This document shows positions 34,358 through 43,212 of a stretch of 64,000 nucleotides of DNA, one piece after another. Within the stretch, counting starts at the first letter, position 1. Each line of letters begins with the position of its first letter. The stretch covers positions 1 through 64,000 of the forward strand of contig NZ_VMSG01000027.1 in assembly GCF_007713465.1 (NCBI RefSeq). The letters are read 5' to 3'. The position numbers and the translations under genes were made by a program. The notes beneath the pieces are model-generated. The model searched no databases and was not told the DNA's origin. It worked only from the letters and a program-made list of their open reading frames with translations. Source of the DNA: Pseudomonas sp. H3(2019) (GTDB taxonomy: Bacteria; Pseudomonadota; Gammaproteobacteria; Pseudomonadales; Pseudomonadaceae).

Positions 34358-35191
34358 ATGTATTCACTTCAAGACTTGCTACACCTGATGAGCCGCCTGC
34401 GGGATCCGCAGTTCGGCTGTCCGTGGGATATCAAGCAAACGTACCAGACCATCGTCCCGCATACCCTGGAAGAAGCCTACGAGGTGGCCGACGCCATCGA
34501 GCGCGGCGACTTCGATCATTTGCAGGGTGAGTTGGGTGATCTGCTGTTCCAGGTGGTGTATTACAGCCAGCTGGCGCGGGAAGAGGGGCGTTTCGAGTTC
34601 GACGGTGTGGTCGACAGCATCACCCGCAAACTGATTCGTCGTCATCCCCACGTATTTCCTACCGGTGATCTGTACGCGGCGCTGGATATCCCGCGCCTCA
34701 GTGAGGAGCAGGTCAAGCAGCGCTGGGAGGAGATCAAGGCCGAGGAACGGGCCGAGAAGTCCCAGGCCCCTGAACAATTGTCCTTGCTCGACGATGTGCC
34801 AGCAGCGCTGCCGGCGTTGTCCCGTTCGGCCAAGCTGCAAAAGCGCGCGGGGCAGGTGGGTTTCGACTGGCCGGACGCGTTGCCGGTGCTTGATAAAGTC
34901 CGCGAAGAGCTTGATGAAGTGCTCGAAGCCATGGCGGATAACGACGCGACCGCGATCAGTGACGAAGTCGGCGATCTGCTGTTTTCCGTGGTCAACCTGG
35001 CGCGTCACCTCAAGGTCGACCCCGAAACCGCATTGCGCGGCGCCAACAGCAAGTTTGAAAAACGCTTCCGATTTATCGAACAGGCATTGCGCGACACCCG
35101 CCGTCCCATAGAAGATTGCACCCTCGAAGAGTTGGACGCCTTGTGGGGCGAAGCCAAACGTCAGGAAAAGAATTTGCCCAGCTGCGGCTGA
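34358..35191 (+). CDS. mazG: Nucleoside triphosphate pyrophosphohydrolase MazG
   Basis: MazG hydrolyses NTPs to NMP and pyrophosphate and in E. coli lowers (p)ppGpp-linked toxicity. The 277-residue protein has two MazG domains: an N-terminal one with CPWDIKQTYQTIVPHTLEE and EELGDLLFQ-like metal ligands (GELGDLLFQVVYY), and a C-terminal one with VREELDEVLEAM and EVGDLLFSVVNLARHL. It sits downstream of relA, the conserved order, and a REPIN separates them. Confidence 0.94.
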   Translation: MYSLQDLLHLMSRLRDPQFGCPWDIKQTYQTIVPHTLEEAYEVADAIERGDFDHLQGELGDLLFQVVYYSQLAREEGRFEFDGVVDSITRKLIRRHPHVFPTGDLYAALDIPRLSEEQVKQRWEEIKAEERAEKSQAPEQLSLLDDVPAALPALSRSAKLQKRAGQVGFDWPDALPVLDKVREELDEVLEAMADNDATAISDEVGDLLFSVVNLARHLKVDPETALRGANSKFEKRFRFIEQALRDTRRPIEDCTLEELDALWGEAKRQEKNLPSCG

Positions 35192-35216
35192 GCTGTTGCC
35201 TAAGTGAGTAAGCACC

Positions 35217-35759
35217 ATGAGCCTTTCCCTTCGCGACCAGTTGCTCAAAGCAGGGCTGGTCAACCAAAAGCAGGCCAAGCAGGTCGGCAAAGACAAACAG
35301 AAGCAGCAACGTCTGGCCCATAAAGGTCAGATCGAACTTGATGATTCCCAGCAGCGTGCGGCCCAGGAAGCCATGGCCGAGAAGGTCAAGCGCGACCAGG
35401 AACTCAATCGCCAGCAGCAGGAAAAGGCCGAGCAGAAGGCCCGTGCCGCGCAGGTCAAGCAGTTGATCGAAGTCTCGCGCTTGCCGAAGTTGACCACCGA
35501 GGATTACTACAACTTCGTGGACGACAAGAAGGTCAAGCGCATCTCCGTCAACACCCTGATGCGCAACAAGCTCAGCAGCGGTTCCCTGGCGATCGTGCAT
35601 CACGCCGGCGGCTACGAAGTGATCCCGCGTGAAGCGGCCCTGAAGATCCAGGAGCGCGATCCGCAGCGCATCGTGCAGTTGAATGTGAAGACAGAAGAAG
35701 TCAGCGCCGAAGACGATCCGTACGCGGCCTATCAGATCCCTGACGATCTGATGTGGTAA
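35217..35759 (+). CDS. DUF2058 protein (YaiL-like)
   Basis: The 180-residue protein starts MSLSLRDQLLKAGLVNQKQAKQ and has a very charged coiled-coil segment (residues ~20-80, rich in Lys/Gln/Glu). A small globular C-terminal half follows, with DYYNFVDDKKVKRISVNTLMRNKL near 100. It belongs to DUF2058 (E. coli YaiL), a cytoplasmic nucleoprotein of unknown function. It lies 25 bp after mazG and ends the relA-side unit at a strong terminator. Confidence 0.85.
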   Translation: MSLSLRDQLLKAGLVNQKQAKQVGKDKQKQQRLAHKGQIELDDSQQRAAQEAMAEKVKRDQELNRQQQEKAEQKARAAQVKQLIEVSRLPKLTTEDYYNFVDDKKVKRISVNTLMRNKLSSGSLAIVHHAGGYEVIPREAALKIQERDPQRIVQLNVKTEEVSAEDDPYAAYQIPDDLMW

Positions 35760-35781
35760 GCCTTTAGAGGTTGCCACAACG

Positions 35782-35815
35782 ACAAACCCCGCTCATTGGC
35801 GGGGTTTGTTGTTTT
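35782..35815 (+). terminator. Terminator after the DUF2058 gene
   Basis: ACAAACCCCGC-TCATT-GGCGGGGTTTGT is followed by TGTTTT. Its A-rich left side lets it also serve the convergent 62-residue gene. Confidence 0.92.
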
Positions 35816-35826
35816 CAATGCGGTCA

Positions 35827-36015
35827 TTACACGGAGCGGGCGTCTCGTTGCTGTTCCAGATTTTCCAGTTCGGCCTTGTAGCTGTGGGCATCGCTCTCGG
35901 AGTGGAACATCCCCACCAGCATGTCTTGTTGATAGACGTCCCAGATCCGGATGCCGGCGGCTACGCCTTCGTGGGATTTATGTGAATCGTCGCGTTCAGT
36001 TACTTTTACAGTCAT
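35827..36015 (-). CDS. Small conserved hypothetical protein (62 aa)
   Basis: The 62-residue acidic protein contains GIRIWDVYQQDMLVGMFHSESDAHSYKAELEN, which looks like a compact alpha/beta fold with a DAHSYKAEL helix. It has no signal or membrane segment. I do not recognise the family; similar short proteins are found in fluorescent pseudomonads. The start ATG is followed by a plausible coding sequence and GGAGCC lies upstream. It is convergent with the DUF2058 gene, sharing its terminator. Confidence 0.65.
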   Translation of the reverse strand: MTVKVTERDDSHKSHEGVAAGIRIWDVYQQDMLVGMFHSESDAHSYKAELENLEQQRDARSV

Positions 36016-36235
36016 CTGCTGGCTCCAATCTCAATTGTTCTGCAGCAAGGCGTGTGCAGGCCTTTGTTATATATTTTGTTAGCTTGCTAAGTAAATGCCT
36101 GCGGTCGGTAATGATCTTTTGCAGAAATTGAAAAAATCCCGCAGCCCTTGCAGGCCGTGACATTTAGTCGCAGGGCGTTGGGTTTCATGACAGAAGTTTC
36201 ATGTTTCCAAGGGCTTGGACACAAAACGACAGACG

Positions 36236-36264
36236 AAAAAAAGCCCCGCAATCGCGAGGCTTCT
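36236..36264 (-). terminator. Terminator of the DUF3108 gene
   Basis: On the minus strand GAAGCCTCGCGATTGCGGGGCT is followed by at least seven Ts (AAAAAAAGCCCCGC on the plus strand), 15 nt past the stop. Confidence 0.85.
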
Positions 36265-36278
36265 TCATTTCGATCCGC

Positions 36279-36992
36279 TTAGCTGCCTTTGACAGCCTTG
36301 CCGTCAACCGTACCGTCGAGGAGCATGATGTTGTACTCCTTGCCGTCGGTCTCGACCTGGCGCAGGGCTACCAGAATGTAGCCCCAGTCCTTGGCGAACC
36401 ACATTTCGGTGATGCGCTTGTTTTGTGTCGGGTCGCGAACACGTTCGACCTTGATCGCATCGACCGAACCCGCTTTGGTCTGGACTTTCTCCTGGCCAAT
36501 CACGCGGAAGTCGTAGGTGTCGGTGTCTTCACCTTCGACCACTTGGTAGCTCATGCTTTTTTTGCCGGCGGCTACATCGCGCTGCAAGGCCAGTTGGTAG
36601 GTGGACTTGTCCAGCATGCCGGTGTTGAGCGGTACCTTGACCGGATCGCCGCGATCAATACCGGTGACCATCTTGGTGGTCCAGTCGAAGTCCAGATTGA
36701 CCTTCTTGGCCTTGCCCAGGCCACCGCGTTCGAAGCGATATGACTGAGGCAGCAAGGTGTCCTTGTCCAGCTTCAGGGTGCTTTCCTCGGTCAGACTGGC
36801 GACCAGCATGGAGGCCTTGAAATTCAAGGTCCAGGAGCCGTTGTCATTTTTCGACAGGCTGCGTTCGGCCGAACCGCTCATCGGGAGCTGCTTCCAGTCG
36901 GCGGTGTAGCTGGCGGAGAACGGTTGAAGGTCTGCCGCCTGCGCAAGGGGCAGGGCGAGCAGAGCACAAGCGAAGAGCAGGGCGCGACGCAT
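36279..36992 (-). CDS. DUF3108 secreted protein
   Basis: The 237-residue protein has a signal peptide (MRRALLFACALLALPLAQA) and a DUF3108 domain (FSASYTADWKQLPMSGSAERSL, then beta-rich repeats ending EYNIMLLDGTVDGKAV). It is expected in the periplasm or outer membrane. Function is unknown; relatives are adjacent to purN in Pseudomonas. It starts 8 bp past the purN stop, so it is probably the last gene of a purM-purN unit. Confidence 0.83.
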   Translation of the reverse strand: MRRALLFACALLALPLAQAADLQPFSASYTADWKQLPMSGSAERSLSKNDNGSWTLNFKASMLVASLTEESTLKLDKDTLLPQSYRFERGGLGKAKKVNLDFDWTTKMVTGIDRGDPVKVPLNTGMLDKSTYQLALQRDVAAGKKSMSYQVVEGEDTDTYDFRVIGQEKVQTKAGSVDAIKVERVRDPTQNKRITEMWFAKDWGYILVALRQVETDGKEYNIMLLDGTVDGKAVKGS

Positions 36993-37000
36993 AAAATCTC

Positions 37001-37651
37001 CTAGTTTCGAATCAAGTGACCGCTGGCCGCGAGTAACTGACCATCCAGTAAAGCACCCTGTTCGCCAAGGCTCAGTCGGCCCTCGGCAAACCAGCGTACG
37101 GCCATCGGGTAAATCTGGTGTTCGCGGGTGTGGACCCGTTGCGCCAGACTTTGCGGCGAATCGTGCAACTCTACCGGTATTACTGCCTGTACGACCAGTG
37201 GTCCGCCATCGAGTTCCTCGGTGACGAAGTGCACGCTGCAGCCATGTTCGGTGTCGCCGGCTTCCAGCGCTCGCTGATGAGTGTGTAACCCTTTGTATTT
37301 GGGTAGCAGCGAAGGATGGATATTGAGCAGGCGACCCTGATAGTGACGGACGAAATCAGCGCTGAGAATACGCATGAATCCGGCCAGGACCACAAGCTTG
37401 GGCTGGAAGGCGTCGATCAATTCGATCAAGGCGGCATCGAAGGCCTCGCGACCTTCGAAAGCCTTGTGATCCAGGGTGCGGGTGTCGATACCCGCATCCC
37501 TGGCGCGCTGAAGACCATAGGCGTCAGCGCGGTTCGAGATCACCGCGCGAATGCGCACAGGGTTGTCCGCGTTCTGCGCGTCGTCGATCAAGGCCTGCAA
37601 GTTACTGCCGGTGCCGGACAACAGCACCACAACATCACAGGTGGCGGACAT
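37001..37651 (-). CDS. purN: Phosphoribosylglycinamide formyltransferase PurN
   Basis: PurN formylates GAR with 10-formyl-THF in purine synthesis. The 216-residue product has the GAR-binding LLSGTGSNLQALID (~residues 9-22), the catalytic Asn-His-Asp set with RLLNIHPSLLPKYKG (~105-119) and the folate site HTREHQIYPMAVRWF. I start it at MSATCDVVVLL by homology. An ATG eight codons earlier (37675) overlaps the purM stop as TGATG with AAGG before it and may be the coupled start instead. Confidence 0.93.
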   Translation of the reverse strand: MSATCDVVVLLSGTGSNLQALIDDAQNADNPVRIRAVISNRADAYGLQRARDAGIDTRTLDHKAFEGREAFDAALIELIDAFQPKLVVLAGFMRILSADFVRHYQGRLLNIHPSLLPKYKGLHTHQRALEAGDTEHGCSVHFVTEELDGGPLVVQAVIPVELHDSPQSLAQRVHTREHQIYPMAVRWFAEGRLSLGEQGALLDGQLLAASGHLIRN

Positions 37652-37674
37652 CTGCTCTTGCATCCGCTCGTACA

Positions 37675-38733
37675 TCAGTGTGCCTTGAGGTTCTTCAGTT
37701 CAACCTGCGCAGCACCTTCGGCAGCGGTAGCGATCTGACCGATGACCCAAGGTTGCTCGCCGGCTTCACGCAGCACGTTCAGCGCGGTTTCAACGTGTTC
37801 TTGAGCCACACAGATCACCATGCCAACGCCGCAGTTCAGCACGCGGTGCATTTCGGTTTCGTCGACGTTGCCTTTCTCTTGCAGCCAGTCGAATACGGCC
37901 GGACGGGTCCAGCTCGCTACGTCAACCACGGCCTGAGCGCCTTTTGGCAGAACGCGCGGGATGTTGTCGAGCAGGCCGCCACCGGTGATGTGGGCCATGG
38001 CCTTGACTGCGCCAGTGTCTTTGATCAGCTTGAGCAACGGCTTGACGTAGATACGGGTTGGCGCCATCAGCAGGTCGGTCAGCGGCTTACCGTCGAGCTG
38101 GATGTTTTCGATGTCTGCACCGGACACTTCGATGATCTTGCGGATCAGCGAGTAGCCGTTGGAGTGCGGACCGGAAGACGGCAGGGCGAGCAGGGCATCG
38201 CCCGCCGCAACTTTCGAGCCGTCGATGATTTCCGACTTCTCGACCACGCCCACGCAGAAGCCGGCCAGGTCGTAGTCTTCGCCTTCGTACATGCCAGGCA
38301 TTTCAGCGGTTTCGCCGCCCACCAGCGAGCAGCCGGACAGTTCGCAGCCAGCACCGATGCCGGTGACGACTTGAGCGGCCGTGTCGACGTTCAGTTTGCC
38401 GGTGGCGTAGTAGTCGAGGAAGAACAGCGGCTCGGCACCGCAGACCACCAGGTCGTTGACGCACATGGCAACCAGGTCGATGCCGATGCTGTCATGCTTG
38501 TTCAGGTTCAGAGCCAGGCGCAGCTTGGTGCCAACGCCGTCGGTGCCGGATACCAGCACGGGCTGCTTGTAGCCAGCCGGGATTTCGCAGAGGGCGCCGA
38601 AACCGCCCAGGCCGCCCATGACTTCCGGGCGCGCAGTGCGCTTGGCGACGCTCTTGATGCGTTCGACCAATGCTTCACCGGCGTCGATGTCTACACCGGC
38701 GTCCTTGTAGCTCAGGGAGGGTTGCTTGCTCAT
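37675..38733 (-). CDS. purM: Phosphoribosylformylglycinamidine cyclo-ligase PurM
   Basis: PurM closes the imidazole ring of AIR using ATP. The 352-residue protein has SYKDAGVDIDAG at the start, the glycine-rich GGLGGFGALCEIPAGYKQPVLVSGTDGVGTKL (~residues 40-72), VGGETAEMPGMY near 148 and SSGPHSNGYSLIRKI near 193. Length and motifs are complete. It is followed and coupled by purN, the usual gammaproteobacterial pair. Divergent from the DUF2066 gene across a 385-bp gap. Confidence 0.96.
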   Translation of the reverse strand: MSKQPSLSYKDAGVDIDAGEALVERIKSVAKRTARPEVMGGLGGFGALCEIPAGYKQPVLVSGTDGVGTKLRLALNLNKHDSIGIDLVAMCVNDLVVCGAEPLFFLDYYATGKLNVDTAAQVVTGIGAGCELSGCSLVGGETAEMPGMYEGEDYDLAGFCVGVVEKSEIIDGSKVAAGDALLALPSSGPHSNGYSLIRKIIEVSGADIENIQLDGKPLTDLLMAPTRIYVKPLLKLIKDTGAVKAMAHITGGGLLDNIPRVLPKGAQAVVDVASWTRPAVFDWLQEKGNVDETEMHRVLNCGVGMVICVAQEHVETALNVLREAGEQPWVIGQIATAAEGAAQVELKNLKAH

Positions 38734-39118
38734 GATCCAGGCCTTTAGGGGGGATTCAGGGGTAACGACCGAGTTCGGCGAGTGCGCTGAAATACGTGTG
38801 GCGCGATTGCCGCGTGAGCATTTCAGAGTACCCAGCCGTTGCCGGTCTACGAAGGCGCGCGATTTTATCAGGCTTGAGAGGCAGCGGCCATCCTCGGGCC
38901 GACGGGCAGAGGCATATCGTGTTAAAAAAATCGAAAATGCCTGAACTGGTGACCTCGCTCGTGGCTGTATAAGGTATAGCCGTTAACCGGCTATCGTTAT
39001 GACAGAGTGAAAACTTCCATCGATTGCGTGAATGTTTTGCGCAGGCCGGCGGTCACAGCCTTGCTCAAGTCTGTTCATGCGGTCTGTTCCAGCCGCTTTT
39101 TGTCGTCGGGAATCCTCC
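38734..39118. other. Divergent intergenic region, purM / DUF2066 gene
   Basis: This gap should hold the purM promoter. I see a hairpin, ATAGCCG-TTAAC-CGGCTAT, near 38978-38996. I looked for a PurR-like box and found none I would defend. No gene is supported. Confidence 0.4.
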
Positions 39119-40168
39119 ATGCGTTTGTGTAAATTACTGTTTGTGGGCTGTTTGTCATTGGTCAGCCTGGCGAGTCATGCCCAAACCGTTAACGGTCTCT
39201 ACCAGGTGCGCGAGCCGGTCGGCAGTCAGGCGCCGGAAGAGCGCGAGCAGGCCACCCAGCGTGCGCTGGATACCCTGGTACTGCGTCTGACCGGTGACGC
39301 CAAGGCCGCGCAGAATCCAGGGCTGGCAGCGATTCGCAAGGACCCGCAGCAGATCATCAGCCGATACGGCTACGACGCCGGGCCGCCGGAAAGCCTGCAG
39401 GTCGACTTCGATCCGGTCAGCACCGATCGGGCGCTGCGTCAGGCGGGGCTGGCCTTGTGGGGCGCCAATCGACCGTCGATTCTCGGTTGGTGGCTGAACG
39501 ATTCGACTGAGGGCTCAAGCCTGGTGGGCGACGGTCAGGCCAGTGCTGCGCCATTGCGGCGTGCCGCGCAGCATCGTGGTCTGCCATTGCGTTTGCCACT
39601 GGGTGACCTGAATGAGCAGATCGTCGCCACCGCGCCGCATCTTGAAGGCAACGACCCGGCGCCGCTGCATGGCATCTCCGAGCGTTACGGCGCGGACGCC
39701 CTGTTGGCCGTGCATGCGCGGGAAGAGGGCGGTCAGTGGCAGGCCAAGTGGCATTTATGGCTGGGTGACCAGCGCGAGCAAGGCAGCGTGCAGGGGGCTG
39801 ACAGTGCGGCCGTGGCCGATGCGGTATTGCTGGCGGTGAGTCAGCGCCTGGCGTCGCGTTTTGTCGCCAGGCCGGGAACCTCCGCCGAGCAGGTGCTTGA
39901 GGTGCAAGGCATGAACCTGGAGCGCTACGCGGTACTGGGGCGTTTGCTGGAGCCGTTTGGTGCGCACCTGCAAAGTGTCGATGGCGACCGGATCGTGTAT
40001 CGCGTCAACGGCAGTGCCGATCAGCTGCGAGCGCAGTTGAGTCTGGCGAAGTTGCAAGAAGTGCCGGCGGGTGTTGCGCCTGCATCGGTTCAGCCTGCGG
40101 TCGGCGGTGCGGCACCAGGGCTTGCCCCGGCACCCGCGCCTAAAGCGCAGTTGAGTTTCCGTTGGTAG
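39119..40168 (+). CDS. DUF2066 secreted protein
   Basis: The 349-residue protein has a signal peptide (MRLCKLLFVGCLSLVSLASHAQ). A DUF2066 domain follows (VNGLYQVREPV..., LDTLVLRLTGDAKAAQNPGLAAI, GANRPSILGWWL). The C-terminal tail is rich in Pro and Ala (~residues 318-345) and ends FRW. Function is unknown, though it is constant beside purM-hda in Pseudomonas. The start is set at the signal peptide; the open frame upstream is not similar. A permease gene follows after 34 bp. Confidence 0.83.
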   Translation: MRLCKLLFVGCLSLVSLASHAQTVNGLYQVREPVGSQAPEEREQATQRALDTLVLRLTGDAKAAQNPGLAAIRKDPQQIISRYGYDAGPPESLQVDFDPVSTDRALRQAGLALWGANRPSILGWWLNDSTEGSSLVGDGQASAAPLRRAAQHRGLPLRLPLGDLNEQIVATAPHLEGNDPAPLHGISERYGADALLAVHAREEGGQWQAKWHLWLGDQREQGSVQGADSAAVADAVLLAVSQRLASRFVARPGTSAEQVLEVQGMNLERYAVLGRLLEPFGAHLQSVDGDRIVYRVNGSADQLRAQLSLAKLQEVPAGVAPASVQPAVGGAAPGLAPAPAPKAQLSFRW

Positions 40169-40202
40169 ATTTTTCTTTCTTATATAGAAGCTGGAGTGAT
40201 TC

Positions 40203-41273
40203 ATGGCCGATACGCGGCGTTGGGTGTGGCTGGGTGGGATAGCCCTGCTGTGCGCATTTGTGTACCTGTTGCATCCGATCCTTACACCGTTCCTGGTGGC
40301 GCTGCTGCTGGCCTATCTGTTCGACCCGCTGGTGGATCGTCTGGAGAAATTTGGCCTGTCGCGAACCTGGGGGGTGGTCGCAGTATTCGCGCTGTTCACC
40401 TTGGTCGTCATGACGTTGTTGCTGGTGTTGGTGCCGATGCTGGCCAAGCAGCTGTTCCGCTTGTATGAGCTGGCACCACAAATGCTCGATTGGTTGCAGC
40501 ACACGGCGATGCCCTGGGCGCAGTCGAAACTCGGGTTGGCGAATGGGTTCTGGAAGTTCGACAAGGTCAAGGCCGCGATCACCGAGCACATGGGGCAGGC
40601 CACTGACATCGTCGGTATCGTGCTGAGCCAGGCCACCGCATCGGGTTTGGCATTGATCGGATGGCTGGCCAATCTGGTGTTGATACCGGTGGTGAGTTTT
40701 TACCTGTTGCGCGATTGGGACCTGATGATGGCGAAGATCCGTAGCCTGTTGCCGCGTGATCGTGAAGAGCGTGTGGTATCGCTGGCGGGCGAGTGTCACG
40801 AGGTGCTTGGCGCATTTGTTCGTGGGCAGTTGCTGGTGATGCTGGCATTGGGTGTGATCTACGCGGCAGGCCTGATGCTGGTCGGGCTGGAGCTGGGGCT
40901 GTTGATCGGCCTGATTGCCGGTCTGGCAGCAATCGTGCCGTACATGGGCTTTGTGATCGGGATTGGCGCGGCGTTGATCGCCGGGTTGTTTCAGTTTGGT
41001 GGCGACCTGTATCCGATGATCGGGATTGTCGCGGTATTCATGGTCGGTCAGGCGCTGGAAGGCATGGTGCTGACGCCGTTGTTGGTGGGGGACCGGATTG
41101 GTCTGCACCCGGTGGCGGTGATCTTTGCGATTCTTGCGGGTGGAGAGCTGTTCGGTTTCACCGGGATCCTGCTGGCATTGCCAGTGGCGGCGGTCATCAT
41201 GGTGCTTGTTCGCCATCTACATGATTTGTATAAAGATTCTGGCATGTACAGCGGTGTGGATGATTCGGATTGA
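40203..41273 (+). CDS. AI-2E/PerM family membrane transporter
   Basis: The 356-residue inner-membrane protein has eight predicted helices. It shows the family signatures LHPILTPFLVALLLAYLFDPLVDRLEKFG at the N terminus and VPYMGFVIGIGAALIAGLFQFG near residue 240. The family includes TqsA and PerM exporters and Na+/H+ antiporter-like members. Substrate cannot be assigned. It lies between the DUF2066 gene and hda, as in other pseudomonads. Confidence 0.85.
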   Translation: MADTRRWVWLGGIALLCAFVYLLHPILTPFLVALLLAYLFDPLVDRLEKFGLSRTWGVVAVFALFTLVVMTLLLVLVPMLAKQLFRLYELAPQMLDWLQHTAMPWAQSKLGLANGFWKFDKVKAAITEHMGQATDIVGIVLSQATASGLALIGWLANLVLIPVVSFYLLRDWDLMMAKIRSLLPRDREERVVSLAGECHEVLGAFVRGQLLVMLALGVIYAAGLMLVGLELGLLIGLIAGLAAIVPYMGFVIGIGAALIAGLFQFGGDLYPMIGIVAVFMVGQALEGMVLTPLLVGDRIGLHPVAVIFAILAGGELFGFTGILLALPVAAVIMVLVRHLHDLYKDSGMYSGVDDSD

Positions 41274-41505
41274 TCAGCCCTGTCGATTAAGTGCTCAAGG
41301 ACGCCCGGCGGATTGCCGGGCAGGCCTGTGAAACTCTCCCGGCTGTCACATACGCCGTCAAACAAACCCCGGCGATCCCTGCAAGTTAACGCAAACCTTT
41401 GATTTTGCTTATGGTCTGCCGCATTGTGCGGCTGGCGTCACGGGTATAAACTTTGCAAACTTTACACAGAGGCCACTAACGGTTCGTTTGAACTGTTCAG
41501 TCAGC

Positions 41506-42210
41506 ATGAAACCGATTCAGCTGCCCCTAGGTGTGCGTCTGCGTGATGACGCTACCTTTATCAACTACTACCCTGGCGCCAATGCCGCTGCACTCGGCTA
41601 TGTCGAGCGGCTGTGCGAAGCCGACGCCGGCTGGACCGAAAGCCTGATCTATCTCTGGGGCAAGGACGGTGTAGGGCGTACGCACTTGCTGCAAGCCGCG
41701 TGCTTGCGCTTCGAGCAGTTGGGGGAGCCCGCGGTGTACCTGCCGTTGGCCGAGTTGCTGGATCGCGGTATCGAAATTCTCGACAACCTTGAGCAGTACG
41801 AACTGGTCTGCCTGGATGACTTGCAGGCAGTCGCAGGGCGGGCTGATTGGGAAGAGGCGTTGTTCCATCTGTTCAATCGCCTGCGAGACAGTGGTCGGCG
41901 CCTGCTGATCGCCGCTTCGACCTCGCCACGCGAGTTGCCGGTAAAACTGGCAGACCTCAAATCCCGCTTGACCCTGGCGCTGATTTTTCAGATGCGGCCA
42001 CTGTCCGATGAAGACAAGTTGCGTGCGTTGCAATTGCGCGCGTCGCGTCGCGGCCTGCACCTGACTGACGAAGTCGGGCATTTTATTTTGACGCGCGGTA
42101 CTCGCAGCATGAGCGCGTTGTTCGAACTCCTTGAACGCCTCGATCAGGCTTCTCTGCAGGCTCAGCGCAAGCTGACGATCCCCTTTCTCAAAGAAACCCT
42201 GGGCTGGTAA
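41506..42210 (+). CDS. hda: DnaA regulatory inactivator Hda
   Basis: Hda, with the DNA-loaded beta clamp, stimulates ATP hydrolysis by DnaA and so prevents re-initiation. The 234-residue AAA+ protein starts MKPIQLPLGVRLRD, which includes a QLPLGVRL clamp-binding motif (residues 4-11). It has the DnaA-like Walker A region WGKDGVGRTHLLQAA (~50-64), Walker B VCLDDLQAV and sensor motifs up to MSALFELLERLDQASL. The Walker A is GKDGVGRT, with Arg where Lys is usual, as seen in many Hda proteins. An in-frame TTG at 41488 is less likely. Confidence 0.94.
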   Translation: MKPIQLPLGVRLRDDATFINYYPGANAAALGYVERLCEADAGWTESLIYLWGKDGVGRTHLLQAACLRFEQLGEPAVYLPLAELLDRGIEILDNLEQYELVCLDDLQAVAGRADWEEALFHLFNRLRDSGRRLLIAASTSPRELPVKLADLKSRLTLALIFQMRPLSDEDKLRALQLRASRRGLHLTDEVGHFILTRGTRSMSALFELLERLDQASLQAQRKLTIPFLKETLGW

Positions 42211-42423
42211 AACCGTGGCCTGTAGCGCGTTTCGGCATCTTTCAGACGTCAGAAAATCCGCTTCCGGAAAGGTATTCACGGCGCGTGCAGATTTAAAATG
42301 GGCTTAAGCGCTTAGATGTTAACGAGAAACCGATAAGTCACATTTGGATCGATTGAATTTGCAAATGAGGACGATAGAAGGCATAGTCTCGCCTTCTTTA
42401 AAACTTCAGCCACGGTCGTGCCC

Positions 42424-43047
42424 ATGCTAAATCGCTTCGCACCCCTCGTGCCTCTCGCACTTGTCACCCTGCTTTTTGGTTGCGCGGTTCATTCCCCGGT
42501 CTCGCAACAACAAAACGATCAGCAGATTAAAAACTCAGCGACTGCCCAGTCTTCGGTTATTTATCAGGAAGAGCTGGCTACCGAAAAAGAGCTGGCCGAC
42601 TTTGCCAGCAGCAAGCCTTACCAGCTTCCGGTTTTGGCCGACAGCATCCTCGAGCGTGGCTTGTCCCTGGTCGGTACCCGTTACCGCATGGGCGGTACCT
42701 CTGAAGCCGGTTTCGATTGCAGTGGTTTCATCGGTTACCTGTTTCGTGAAGAGGCTGGCATGAACCTGCCGCGCTCCACTCGCGAAATGATCAACGTGAA
42801 TGCCCCGTTGGTCTCGCGCAACAACCTGAAGCCTGGCGACTTGCTATTCTTCGCCACCAATGGTCGTCGCGGTCGCGTCAGTCACGCCGGGATCTACCTG
42901 GGTGATGACCAGTTCATCCATTCCAGCAGCCGCCGCAGCGGTGGTGTCCGGGTCGATAACCTGGGCGACAGCTACTGGAGCAAGACCTTCATTGAGGCCA
43001 AGCGAGCACTCGCCATGGCACCAACGACAGTCACGGCACGCAAGTAA
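42424..43047 (+). CDS. NlpC/P60 family lipoprotein (first of tandem pair)
   Basis: The 207-residue envelope protein is a predicted peptidoglycan endopeptidase. Lipobox VTLLFGC (Cys near residue 19) is followed by a linker and an NlpC/P60 domain: GTRYRMGGTSEAGFDCSGFIG with catalytic Cys (~100), SHAGIYLGDDQFIHSSS with catalytic His (~152), then a polar third residue. Members cut between D-Glu and DAP in muropeptides. GTG at 42418 adds two residues. It shares the domain with the next gene, suggesting an old duplication. Confidence 0.88.
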   Translation: MLNRFAPLVPLALVTLLFGCAVHSPVSQQQNDQQIKNSATAQSSVIYQEELATEKELADFASSKPYQLPVLADSILERGLSLVGTRYRMGGTSEAGFDCSGFIGYLFREEAGMNLPRSTREMINVNAPLVSRNNLKPGDLLFFATNGRRGRVSHAGIYLGDDQFIHSSSRRSGGVRVDNLGDSYWSKTFIEAKRALAMAPTTVTARK

Positions 43048-43081
43048 GCGGACTTTTTGTAAGGCTAACTTAAAGTCTTAC

Positions 43082-43109
43082 TTGAAGTTTGGCGCGTAGC
43101 CGCTAGAAT
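43082..43109 (+). promoter_or_regulatory. Candidate sigma-70 promoter between the NlpC/P60 genes
   Basis: TTGAAG (43082-43087), 16 bp, TAGAAT (43104-43109). The predicted start near 43116 lies just before a strong terminator at 43132, so a full-length message for the downstream gene would need readthrough. Confidence 0.45.
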
Positions 43110-43131
43110 CCTGATCTATTGTTGACTAACT

Positions 43132-43165
43132 AACCGCGTAAGCCCTGCTTACGCGGTTTTGTTTT
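43132..43165 (+). terminator. Terminator between the NlpC/P60 genes
   Basis: AACCGCGTAAGC-CCT-GCTTACGCGGTT is followed by TTGTTTT: a perfect 12-bp stem. It probably ends the first NlpC/P60 transcript; with the promoter before it, it could also be an attenuator or end a very short RNA. Confidence 0.9.
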
Positions 43166-43212
43166 CAGCCCCTCGGCAGAGAAAACCGCAGCCAGATCAG
43201 GATGTTCTGTAT

